Position numbers and translations under genes: made by a program | In this document: positions 1 to 6,102 of the stretch, in pieces | Position numbering within the stretch: the first letter of the stretch is position 1 | Layout of the letters: every line of letters begins with the position of its first letter | The notes under the pieces: generated by a model | The model's database searches: none | Seen by the model: the letters and a program-made list of their open reading frames with translations, nothing else | Told to the model about the DNA's origin: nothing | Assembly: GCA_027080545.1 (NCBI GenBank) | Contig: JALWRV010000008.1 | Coordinates: forward strand, 1-9,555 | Source: Parvularculaceae bacterium | Lineage (GTDB): Bacteria; Pseudomonadota; Alphaproteobacteria; Caulobacterales; Parvularculaceae | DNA: 9,555 nucleotides | Reading direction: 5' to 3'

Positions 1-13
1 GTTATGTTATATT

Positions 14-51
14 AAAACAAAAGATGCGCTAACCACGCACTTTCAGTGGCC
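14..51 (-). terminator. Weak terminator-like hairpin after the operon
   Basis: On the minus strand GGCCAC (51-46) can pair with GTGGTT (36-31), including two G-U pairs, around a nine-base loop. The T-rich stretch CTTTTGTTTT (23-14) follows after a gap of seven bases. The stem is weak and the T-run is not adjacent, so this is only a candidate end for the gsp transcript. Bases 1-106 hold no other feature I can support. Confidence 0.25.
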
Positions 52-101
52 CGTCTAAATAAAACAGTCACTTAAGTTGGCTCTTGTTTATTGGCTTTTC
101 T

Positions 102-116
102 CCGCCCTAGCGGCGG
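102..116 (-). other. GC-rich hairpin covering the last stop codon
   Basis: CCGCC and GGCGG arms flank a five-base loop (GCTAG on the minus strand), a perfect 5-bp all-GC stem. The lipoprotein TAG stop (109-107) lies in the loop and the upstream arm encodes the terminal arginines. No T-run follows on either strand, so this is not a standard intrinsic terminator. It could stabilise the mRNA 3' end, or be a chance consequence of CGC codons. Confidence 0.4.
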
Positions 117-613
117 CAGCCCGATAGCCCGGCCACTGGTATCACCCGTTCCCAACCATCCTTATTGATGATTTTGATCACACCATCTTGCACATAAATG
201 CCGTTTGGAAAATTTTCCCCATAGGTCACATCGATGGTCACAACATCAATATCGGCCTTACTCTGACGTTTCAGGATCCAGCTCTGCTGCGCGCCAAGAC
301 CAAATTTGACCTCCCCGGCCTGTTGTGTAGACGCCAACGCAGCCTTGTTGCCATCCAGCACCATAAGCCCCTCCCCCCCGGCGATGGCTCGAAAAACCAA
401 GACCGGCTGATTGGCTTTCAATGTCCATAACAGCATACCGCATTGCCCCTGCGGCAAATTATCAACCCCCAGAGGAAACACGCGCACCACTTCTACCGGC
501 TTGGCCTTACTAGCGGCCTTCTCGCCACCACTAGCACACGCACTCAATGCCAAAGCCAGAACCAAAATAGGGGCTAAAATCGTCCGTTTCCGATTTACCA
601 CTTTATGATCCAT
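107..613 (-). CDS. Small lipoprotein of unknown function ending the T2SS operon
   Basis: I do not recognise this protein's family. From the ATG at 613 it is 168 residues. A basic N-terminus (KVVNRKR) leads into a hydrophobic stretch, ILAPILVLALALSAC, with a clear lipobox (LSAC). The lipidated Cys is residue 26, and Ala follows it, not Asp, which suits outer-membrane sorting by the E. coli rule. A short Ala/Lys/Ser linker (27-39) precedes a domain that looks mostly beta, for example QPVLVFRAIAGG and DIDVVTIDVTYGENF. Besides the lipidated Cys there are two cysteines, one in GQCGMLLW (Cys58) and one at the end in SGCRR (Cys166); these could form a disulfide closing the domain. An in-frame GTG at 622 would add three residues, but AAAGGTGA five bases before the ATG favours 613. 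Spacing of 21 bases from gspN suggests the same operon. A pilotin-like or other T2SS accessory role is an inference from position only. Confidence 0.8.
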   Translation of the reverse strand: MDHKVVNRKRTILAPILVLALALSACASGGEKAASKAKPVEVVRVFPLGVDNLPQGQCGMLLWTLKANQPVLVFRAIAGGEGLMVLDGNKAALASTQQAGEVKFGLGAQQSWILKRQSKADIDVVTIDVTYGENFPNGIYVQDGVIKIINKDGWERVIPVAGLSGCRR

Positions 614-618
614 CTCGT

Positions 619-626
619 TCACCTTT
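619..626 (-). promoter_or_regulatory. Ribosome binding site of the terminal lipoprotein gene
   Basis: AAAGGTGA read on the minus strand, five bases before the ATG at 613. It matches the end of the anti-16S complement (AAGGAGGTGA) and contains the alternative GTG start at 622. It therefore favours the ATG over the GTG. Confidence 0.65.
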
Positions 627-634
627 CCCGTCCC

Positions 635-1393
635 TCACGGCAGATAAGCCGCCAGATTGCCGCGCTCCATAAAGCTATAGTGATTGCCTTCACGATCAAA
701 GCCATAGAGTTCCAGCACCGACCCCAGATTTGTCTCCATCGCTTCCACTTCAATCATGGCCGTATAATCAAGCTTTCCATCCACCTCAGCAATAATGGAA
801 ATGGTCAAGGCCGCTGTCTTACCATTGAGGTTCATTTTTATACGCCCTTGTTCACACACCACATCGCCTTGTAAAAGGGGCGCTTCAAAAGCATAACGCA
901 CGGCCAAATCGCTCAACACATCCGTACTAATTCTGCCCACGCCCCCCACACATTCCCCCTGCACAAAGCTGAGTTCAGAAAAGTGAAATGAAAGCTGACC
1001 AGTTAGCGGTCGCCCCGTGGGATCACGATAGTTGAGCGCCCCCAGCTGGGCGAGCCCATCAGCATTGCGCACCTCTATTTTTTTTCCCAAAATAAGTACC
1101 CGCGCTTGCCCTTTTACGGGGCCATTAAAAAGCGCAACATCAAGGCGCGGACGCACCCGCAACAAAGACCCAGCACTAAGAGCCACCCGCCCATCACCAA
1201 CGCGTCGTTCAGCAAAATATATATCTGAAATAGATCCGTGCCATATAGTGCCGGAAACGCGACCAAAGATGATTTTGGTGGGACTTACATCCAAATGCGA
1301 AACAATGAGAGAAAGCGGGAAAAAGGCAAGAAGAGCCCCCACAAAACCACCAGCAAATACGCCCAAACCCACCCCTCTATGCCGTTTGATCAT
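635..1393 (-). CDS. gspN: GspN, T2SS accessory protein
   Basis: GspN is found in a subset of T2SS operons and its role is not firmly settled. It is a bitopic inner-membrane protein with a large periplasmic domain, probably helping the GspC/L/M platform. The 252 residues fit the family. A membrane segment lies at about 8-31, after a short basic N-terminus (KRHRG). Family landmarks are VSGTIWHGSI (46-55, the GspN 'GTxWxG' box), LSFVQGECVGGVGRISTDVL (141-160, the 'C.GG.GR..TD' box) and LLQGDVVCEQGRIKMNLNG (173-191, the 'L.G...C..G.l.l.l.G' box). Cys148 and Cys180 are the only cysteines and probably form a disulfide. The ATG at 1393 follows the gspM stop by 15 bases, with AGGATGG upstream. The TGA stop is 21 bases before the lipoprotein gene. 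Confidence 0.93.
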   Translation of the reverse strand: MIKRHRGVGLGVFAGGFVGALLAFFPLSLIVSHLDVSPTKIIFGRVSGTIWHGSISDIYFAERRVGDGRVALSAGSLLRVRPRLDVALFNGPVKGQARVLILGKKIEVRNADGLAQLGALNYRDPTGRPLTGQLSFHFSELSFVQGECVGGVGRISTDVLSDLAVRYAFEAPLLQGDVVCEQGRIKMNLNGKTAALTISIIAEVDGKLDYTAMIEVEAMETNLGSVLELYGFDREGNHYSFMERGNLAAYLP

Positions 1394-1408
1394 GGTGTTG
1401 CTACCATC

Positions 1409-1864
1409 CTATTCACGGCTCAGCACCAATTGCGCGCGAAACAAACCATCTGCCTCAGGCTCAATATTGGCCCGCACCACATGAATGGCCGCTTGATCTT
1501 GCAAATCCAGCAAATATTGATTGAGCGTTCTCAAGGAAGCCCCCTCAAAAACGATTTCCACCCGTGCCCCATTTTCAATAATATTGCGTTGAACCATGTT
1601 CAGCTTCATGCGTGTGGCCGCATCGGTGACCAGAGGGGCAATGGGCCGATCATCAATGGCCTCAAGGCTGGCCGGTTGGGCAATTGCCTCTGCCACCAGC
1701 TTTTGCGTATTAATCGCCGCCTGCAAACGAGCGTCGGTCTTTTTATGCCAGCGCCCAAGCGGAGAAAGCAACAAAAACTGTACCATCAAGGCCAATATCA
1801 AAATAGCAGCAACCGCGATCAACACACGCTCGCGCCCTGATAGGCCTCCCCACCAATTCTTCAT
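1409..1864 (-). CDS. gspM: GspM, bitopic inner-membrane platform protein
   Basis: GspM is the small inner-membrane partner of GspL in the assembly platform. The 151 residues begin MKNWWGGLSGRERVLIAVAA, matching the GspM pattern of a short cytoplasmic tail with 'W..L..RER' before a membrane segment at about 13-34. A helical linker follows (39-65). The periplasmic domain from about 70 to the end ends in a ferredoxin-like segment: ENGARVEIVFEGASLRTLNQ (97-116), LLDLQD, then VVRANIEPEADGLFRAQLVL (129-148). The ATG overlaps the gspL stop as ATGA and has GAAGAGG upstream. The stop is TAG, 15 bases before gspN. GspM is poorly conserved, so the call depends on architecture and on its place after gspL as much as on sequence. 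Confidence 0.9.
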   Translation of the reverse strand: MKNWWGGLSGRERVLIAVAAILILALMVQFLLLSPLGRWHKKTDARLQAAINTQKLVAEAIAQPASLEAIDDRPIAPLVTDAATRMKLNMVQRNIIENGARVEIVFEGASLRTLNQYLLDLQDQAAIHVVRANIEPEADGLFRAQLVLSRE

Positions 1865-3057
1865 TGCGAGGCCTCTTCCAAATATAGTCGTACCAAAACC
1901 ACATCGCCCGAGCGCCTCGGATTTGTGCCTTCCGTCACCGCAAGCCCGCGCTTTTTCAACGCCTCTTTAAAGCTCTCCAGCATTTCAAAATCAGGCACTC
2001 TCAAATCGAGCGCTAACCGGCCATCCCGACCATAGACAACGCCCTCAAGGCTTATTTGTTGAAACGGCTCCAACCCTTCATAAGCCACGCGCATCAAGCC
2101 CAGAAAATTATTCTCACCCTGTTTCTGATTGGCAATGCGTCGCGCTTCAGCCGTTAGATTTTGCACAGACCGATCCGGAAAGGCTGCGGCAAAAGCCTTT
2201 GCCGCACTCTTTTCTGTCGCCTCGGCCATTCGTACCTTCCGCCAACCATCAGCCCCATAATAGCCAAGCCAAGCCACAAGAAGCGCTAATGCCAAATAAC
2301 CAACCCGCCGCCAAGACCGCAAAACCGCACGCCAATCCGCTTGTGTCGAAAAAGTTCTTTCGAGAAAGGCAGGTGGATTAGCCCGCAATAGAGGACTATC
2401 TGGCTGATAAATATGGTCAAGGCTTTGAATTTCTGGCGATCCACCCTTGTCGTGGCTATAGGTTTTCGCCTCTTCGCAACGCGCTGCGATCGCGCTCCAA
2501 TATATTTTATCCGTCCCGCGATGGTCCTTTACTAGTTCAGGGAGCAAGGTTTTATTTTGACTTGCTGGCAACACACAGGCGCGATCATCTTCGACCCATA
2601 GGCTGCGCTGATCATCCAACAGGCAATGATTGCCTCCCCCTTGCCACAGACAGAGCAGATCCACAGAAACCCATATGGGTGAAAACCCGGCTTCGCGCAA
2701 ACTGAAAACCCAATGATCAATAAGGTTTTGCGGCGCTGCAAGACAAAGATATTTGCCCAACTTAGGGAAAGGATAAAGGTCAAGCACAAAATCGTCGCTT
2801 GATTCTGAGATCATATCATCTAGGGCAAAGCGCGCGACCCGACTTAAATCCTTTTGCCGACGAGCCTGAGTCTCGAAGGATCTCATCACCATTTTATCGC
2901 CCGGTAAAACCAAAATAGTTTGCCAGCCTTTGTTTGTAGCCGCAGAAAAAGCCCCGTAGGCTTGCTCAAAACGCTCCGCCGCCCCCGGCCCGGGAGCCAC
3001 CAACCAGGCCGGGTCTTCGGCCCTATTGCCCGTGAATATGAAAGCTGGATTACTCAT
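1861..3057 (-). CDS. gspL: GspL, bitopic inner-membrane platform protein
   Basis: GspL recruits GspE to the inner membrane and pairs with GspM. The 398-residue protein has the expected three parts. A cytoplasmic region occupies about 1-250, in which ARFALDDMISESSDDF (75-90) resembles the 'PFxLEDxLxxDxxxLH' pattern of GspL. A single membrane segment, YLALALLVAWLGYY, lies at about 253-268, preceded by basic residues (RSWRR), consistent with the N-terminus inside. A periplasmic region follows, with AFPDRSVQNLTAEARR (291-306), similar to the 'FPDxxxxxxPxxQ' stretch before the ferredoxin-like domain at about 325-398. The cytoplasmic part is diverged and has five cysteines (105, 136, 145, 161, 194), of unknown meaning. 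Both ends are ATGA overlaps, with gspK before and gspM after. No good Shine-Dalgarno precedes it, so coupling to gspK is likely. Identity rests on architecture, local motifs and position. Confidence 0.92.
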   Translation of the reverse strand: MSNPAFIFTGNRAEDPAWLVAPGPGAAERFEQAYGAFSAATNKGWQTILVLPGDKMVMRSFETQARRQKDLSRVARFALDDMISESSDDFVLDLYPFPKLGKYLCLAAPQNLIDHWVFSLREAGFSPIWVSVDLLCLWQGGGNHCLLDDQRSLWVEDDRACVLPASQNKTLLPELVKDHRGTDKIYWSAIAARCEEAKTYSHDKGGSPEIQSLDHIYQPDSPLLRANPPAFLERTFSTQADWRAVLRSWRRVGYLALALLVAWLGYYGADGWRKVRMAEATEKSAAKAFAAAFPDRSVQNLTAEARRIANQKQGENNFLGLMRVAYEGLEPFQQISLEGVVYGRDGRLALDLRVPDFEMLESFKEALKKRGLAVTEGTNPRRSGDVVLVRLYLEEASQ

Positions 3058-4031
3058 AAAGAAGGGCCAAACTCCCGGTTGATGATATATGGGTTGCCAT
3101 CCTCCCTCATCCTAACAAGGGAGCGGACCTGTATATAGGCAGACCCGTAACGAATTTCGCTGGTCAAGGTAAGATATTCCGACCAAACCCCAAAGCCTTG
3201 TCTTACCTCCGGGGGGATTTCTTTTCCTTGAAACAGGGATTGGGCGAAAAAAGCATCAATAGAAGAAAAACCGACCTCAGGTCGCCGATCAATCAAAAGC
3301 CCTATCTCTTCACGGGACAAAAGACCGTCAAAGGCGGCAAAAAGCACCGGTATATGGCGCCGCCCCATCATATTCACATTGATTTTCGGCTGTTCGGTGA
3401 TGGGCAAGGCACACAAAATCGGCTTTATTTGCTGATAAAGCCCCTTCGACACGCCAGCCATAGAGCGCAAGCTGGTCACGCTGGCCAAGGGGTGCCCCCC
3501 CGTTCTAAAGGGCTGCTCGAGCCGGGTATAAAAACTGTCCTCGGCTCCACCACTCACCCCATTTTGGTCACTATCGATCCAGTCCGTGATGACATTCACA
3601 AGTCGCTCTGCCTGCTGGCGCCCTACCCCCCTTTGTCGAAGCGCGATCTTAAAACGCTTTGCAGCCAGCCTATCCGCCACCAATTCATGGTCTGCCGTTC
3701 GCACCAATCCATTGACATTGAAACAGGTAGAGCGATCAACAAAGCGCAACACGATGGCCCCTTCTTCCAGCGGAATAACAATATCCTTTTCCAGCCATGC
3801 TTCATCGGGCGTATCCACCTTGGGCCGCGCCTGCCATTGTTGCTGTAACGTATTCAAAGCCAGTAGTTCCACCGATTGCAAATGCCACAGGGCCTGTTCG
3901 CGCTGTTCCCCAGCAATCAGACGCGCCGTGGACAGGCGCATGGTTTCGCTCACCGCCAGCGCCGTCACCGACAAGGACAACATCAAAAGTAAGACAATCA
4001 ACAGAGCAACACCTTGTTGTTTTTTTATCAT
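3054..4031 (-). CDS. gspK: GspK, large minor pseudopilin at the pseudopilus tip
   Basis: GspK is the largest minor pseudopilin and caps the GspI-J-K tip facing the secretin. The 325-residue precursor fits the family. The leader is MIKKQQG, then VALLIVLLLMLSLSVTALAV. Cleavage after Gly7 leaves Val at +1 and Ile at +5; GspK characteristically lacks the Glu5 of other pseudopilins. The motif DWIDSD (150-155) followed by GGAEDSFY (161-168) is the GspK-specific region that binds calcium in known structures. Cys103 and Cys207 are the only cysteines and may form a periplasmic disulfide. Helix-hairpin-helix-like stretches such as LASVTSLRSMAGVSKGLYQQ (182-201) and INVN (217-220) are typical of GspK. 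The ATG overlaps the gspJ stop (ATGA) and has a strong AGAGGAG five bases upstream. It ends in an ATGA overlap with gspL. Confidence 0.96.
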   Translation of the reverse strand: MIKKQQGVALLIVLLLMLSLSVTALAVSETMRLSTARLIAGEQREQALWHLQSVELLALNTLQQQWQARPKVDTPDEAWLEKDIVIPLEEGAIVLRFVDRSTCFNVNGLVRTADHELVADRLAAKRFKIALRQRGVGRQQAERLVNVITDWIDSDQNGVSGGAEDSFYTRLEQPFRTGGHPLASVTSLRSMAGVSKGLYQQIKPILCALPITEQPKINVNMMGRRHIPVLFAAFDGLLSREEIGLLIDRRPEVGFSSIDAFFAQSLFQGKEIPPEVRQGFGVWSEYLTLTSEIRYGSAYIQVRSLVRMREDGNPYIINREFGPSL

Positions 4032-4708
4032 GGCTGCTCCTCTTTCGTCTTGATGGTTGGTTGTTCGAAAATGAGGAATTTTTGCTCTATGGGGCCAAGC
4101 ACCCTATGGGTGAAAGAAATTTTTACAGCCTCTGGCCACTGCCTAGACAAGTTCGAGTCAAAACTTGCAATCCAGCGCTTATCCATAAAAAATTCTATTT
4201 TAATATCGCTTATATCGGCCACAACAAGCTGGCTCTGCACGGGGGTTTGCGCTGTGCGGTCCGGATAATAGCTTATCTCCCGGTAAAGCCCCCCATCCTT
4301 TTCAATATAGCTTACCCGTAACAGGCTAGAGCGCGCATATTGAACTTTCGGATTGACATTCCCAAGCCGCGTTAAGCGCATCAAAACGGTTCCCGCAGAA
4401 CGGTTCTGGGACAAGGCCCCCAAATTCAAGCCGCCGAAAAAGGCCGATTCTTCGGCTCCCTGAAAAACACTGCGCACAGGGCGATTAATCTGCTGCACCA
4501 AATCATCCTGCACCATCGCGCGCATTTTTTGCACGTCACCAATGAGCTTAGCATGGCGTTCTATCTGAGCACGCCCGTTCAGAGTAATGGATAAGATGGT
4601 GATGCTCGCCAAGGCCACCGCGCCAAAAATGGCCAAGGCCACCAGTGCTTCAACCAGTGTCACGCCTTTTTGTGAGCTTCCCGAATATTTATGCAAACGG
4701 CAACTCAT
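4028..4708 (-). CDS. gspJ: GspJ, minor pseudopilin
   Basis: GspJ is a minor pseudopilin of the tip complex that binds GspI and GspK. From the ATG at 4708 the precursor is 226 residues. Its 15-residue leader ends SSQKG and is followed by VTLVEALVALAIFGAVALAS. Cleavage after Gly15 leaves Val rather than Phe at +1 and Glu at +5. The rest is a larger beta domain, as expected for GspJ, including LTRLGNVNP (112-120), RVSYIEKDGGLYREISYYPD (131-150) and WPEAVKISF (191-199); the last resembles the GspJ pattern 'LPxAVxLxL'. The start is set by the ATGA overlap with gspI and a GAGG eight bases upstream. A longer open frame begins at 4825 but runs inside gspI and would bury the leader. It ends in an ATGA overlap with gspK. 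Confidence 0.93.
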   Translation of the reverse strand: MSCRLHKYSGSSQKGVTLVEALVALAIFGAVALASITILSITLNGRAQIERHAKLIGDVQKMRAMVQDDLVQQINRPVRSVFQGAEESAFFGGLNLGALSQNRSAGTVLMRLTRLGNVNPKVQYARSSLLRVSYIEKDGGLYREISYYPDRTAQTPVQSQLVVADISDIKIEFFMDKRWIASFDSNLSRQWPEAVKISFTHRVLGPIEQKFLIFEQPTIKTKEEQP

Positions 4709-5067
4709 GGTATGCGCCTCAAACGCGTGACCGATGCCAATATTTGTCCTTGTGGTTGGCGGCGCACCTCGTAGGTGATCTCGTAAATATTGGGCAGATC
4801 TGTGGGGCTGGTTTGGCGTTGCCAATAATACACCACGCCCCCACGCTCAACGCGCCCCTTGCTGTTACCTTGCAAAAAATCACGGCGCTCACCGATAAGC
4901 TCTTCAACCATCAAATTACCCGCAATAATATCGCTGGCAAATTTTTGCTCCATGAAAATTTGGGTACGGGATTGTTCTGCCATCAAGACCAATACCGAAA
5001 CCGCCCCCATGGCTAAAATGGCGATAGCGACAAGGGACTCGATCAAGGAAAAACCGCCTTGCTTCAT
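4705..5067 (-). CDS. gspI: GspI, minor pseudopilin
   Basis: GspI is the minor pseudopilin thought to nucleate the tip complex with GspJ and GspK. The 120-residue precursor has a very short leader, MKQGG, followed by FSLIESLVAIAILAMGAVSV. That gives cleavage after Gly5, Phe at +1 and Glu at +5. After the helix, AGNLMVEELIGERRDFLQG (49-67) and YYWQRQ...IYEITYEVRR (80-103) match the small GspI beta domain, and the length fits the family. It starts in an ATGA overlap with the gspH stop, with GGCGGAG upstream as a possible ribosome site, and ends in an ATGA overlap with gspJ. Position between gspH and gspJ confirms the assignment, since short pseudopilins are hard to tell apart by sequence alone. 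Confidence 0.93.
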   Translation of the reverse strand: MKQGGFSLIESLVAIAILAMGAVSVLVLMAEQSRTQIFMEQKFASDIIAGNLMVEELIGERRDFLQGNSKGRVERGGVVYYWQRQTSPTDLPNIYEITYEVRRQPQGQILASVTRLRRIP

Positions 5068-5663
5068 GGGGCCTGCTCCGCCTTAAAGCCCTGCACCTCG
5101 TCCGGGACCACCCGCCAAACGGTTCGCCCTTCGCGCAACAAAATAATGGCGCGATTGGCATCACCCGTGGGGGAAAAAATAATTTCCGGCTCAATCATTT
5201 CAGCCTCCTCACCGAATTGTCTATCTTCCTCTTCCGTCACATCCAATAAAGAAGACTGCCCCAACGTGCCCATACCCAACGTGCCTATGGGCGCTTCCAA
5301 AACCGGTTGAAAGCTAATCTCTATTTCTGGCCCGATAGACAAATTACTCAACGGGCTGCGCCGCTCAGCCAAGGGCACCCACCCCTTATCAGAAAAACGC
5401 CAAAAGCTAATCGCCCACTCTTGCCTTTTCATACCAATGGTCATGCCGCGCATAATGGCCAAATCTTGCGCAGCCCGCATTTTCACCGCCAGGCTGATGG
5501 CACTTTCTTCCGCAACCGGGCGTGTTGATGGCACCGACAGCACCACGACAATGCCCACCAGTGACAAAATGACCAACACAGCCAAAAGCTCAACCAGCGA
5601 AAAACCGCCCGTGGCAGAAAAGAGGGTTGGATTACCCCTGTTCGGAACTGAAAATATCCGCAT
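5064..5663 (-). CDS. gspH: GspH, minor pseudopilin
   Basis: GspH is a minor pseudopilin that joins the pseudopilus to the GspI-J-K tip. With a start at 5663 the precursor is 199 residues. The leader of 20 residues ends SATGG, followed by FSLVELLAVLVI, giving Phe at +1 and Glu at +5 after predicted cleavage at Gly20. The C-terminal part, PEIIFSPTGDANRAIILLR (159-177), resembles the GspH/FimT pattern 'FxPxG...I.L'. The start is supported by GGAGAAGG five bases upstream, inside gspG. The open frame extends upstream to 5819, but that would put 52 extra residues before the leader. The leader is long for a GspH because its first ten codons overlap gspG. It has Arg2 and Arg9 but no basic residue next to the cleavage site. 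A short tandem repeat (GTLGM-GTLGQ, 127-136) and an acidic EEEDRQFGEEAE stretch lie in the middle. It ends in an ATGA overlap with gspI. Confidence 0.93.
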   Translation of the reverse strand: MRIFSVPNRGNPTLFSATGGFSLVELLAVLVILSLVGIVVVLSVPSTRPVAEESAISLAVKMRAAQDLAIMRGMTIGMKRQEWAISFWRFSDKGWVPLAERRSPLSNLSIGPEIEISFQPVLEAPIGTLGMGTLGQSSLLDVTEEEDRQFGEEAEMIEPEIIFSPTGDANRAIILLREGRTVWRVVPDEVQGFKAEQAP

Positions 5664-6093
5664 CCAGACCTTCTCCGCCCTCGCGCCCGTCCGCGCCAAA
5701 TGAGTAGAGACGAAAGCCTCCTTGATCATCGGGATAGATATATTGATAAGGATTACCCCAAGGATCATTGGGCAATTTTCTGATATAACCGCCGGGGCGA
5801 TAGTTGGCGCTATTGGCAAGCCCGCTGGGTCGTTGGGTTAAGGCCTGTAGCCCCATATCCGAGCTTGGATAGGACCCCATATCAAGACGATATTGATCGA
5901 GCGCGGTTTCTAGGGTCAGCAAATTCGTCTTGGCCGTTTGTACCCGGGACTGATCTGCCGCCGGCAACACATTGATCAAAATAATTGTCCCCAGCACCCC
6001 CATGATCACAATCACGACAATCAATTCGATCAAAGATAATCCGCGCTGTTTCTTCGCAAGACTCATCCGTTTTTTTTGCTCTGTCGTGTTCAT
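5632..6093 (-). CDS. gspG: GspG, major pseudopilin
   Basis: GspG is the main subunit of the periplasmic T2SS pseudopilus. The 153-residue precursor has an 18-residue basic leader ending KKQRG. Prepilin peptidase should cut after Gly18, leaving LSLIELIVVIVI with Glu at mature position 5 and a hydrophobic helix. The +1 residue is Leu rather than the usual Phe. GspG landmarks follow: LETALDQYRLDMGSYPSSD (61-79), GLQAL, KLPNDPWGNPYQY and a C-terminal SFGADGREGGEGLDADI. The Asp residues of that last stretch (135, 144, 146) sit where the family binds calcium. The ATG at 6093 was chosen because GAGGA (6100-6104) lies 6 bases upstream. Met10 (6066) would give a shorter leader but has a poorer ribosome site. 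The last 32 bases overlap the start of gspH. Confidence 0.97.
   Translation of the reverse strand: MNTTEQKKRMSLAKKQRGLSLIELIVVIVIMGVLGTIILINVLPAADQSRVQTAKTNLLTLETALDQYRLDMGSYPSSDMGLQALTQRPSGLANSANYRPGGYIRKLPNDPWGNPYQYIYPDDQGGFRLYSFGADGREGGEGLDADIFSSEQG
5669..5676 (-). promoter_or_regulatory. Ribosome binding site of gspH inside gspG
   Basis: GGAGAAGG on the minus strand, five bases before the ATG at 5663. It lies in the gspG codons for the GGEGL region near the GspG C-terminus, so the same bases encode the calcium-site loop of GspG and the start signal of gspH. It fixes the gspH start against the much longer open frame. Confidence 0.75.
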
Positions 6094-6102
6094 GTCATTT
6101 CC

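Noticed and set aside
77..96. Direct repeat TTGGCT twice, 14 bases apart, downstream of the operon
   Set aside because: A six-base direct repeat in AT-rich intergenic sequence has no clear meaning.
107..613. Direct naming of the terminal lipoprotein as GspS/pilotin
   Set aside because: No sequence similarity to PulS/OutS or AspS that I can see, and it looks beta-rich. The pilotin role is kept only as a hypothesis.
4709..4825. Upstream extension of gspJ to a start at 4825
   Set aside because: It overlaps gspI, has no prepilin-like leader at its start, and ignores the ATGA junction and GAGG site at 4708.
5664..5819. Upstream extension of gspH to a start at 5819
   Set aside because: It would run 188 bases into gspG and put 52 extra residues before the prepilin leader. 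The ATG at 5663 has a strong ribosome site.
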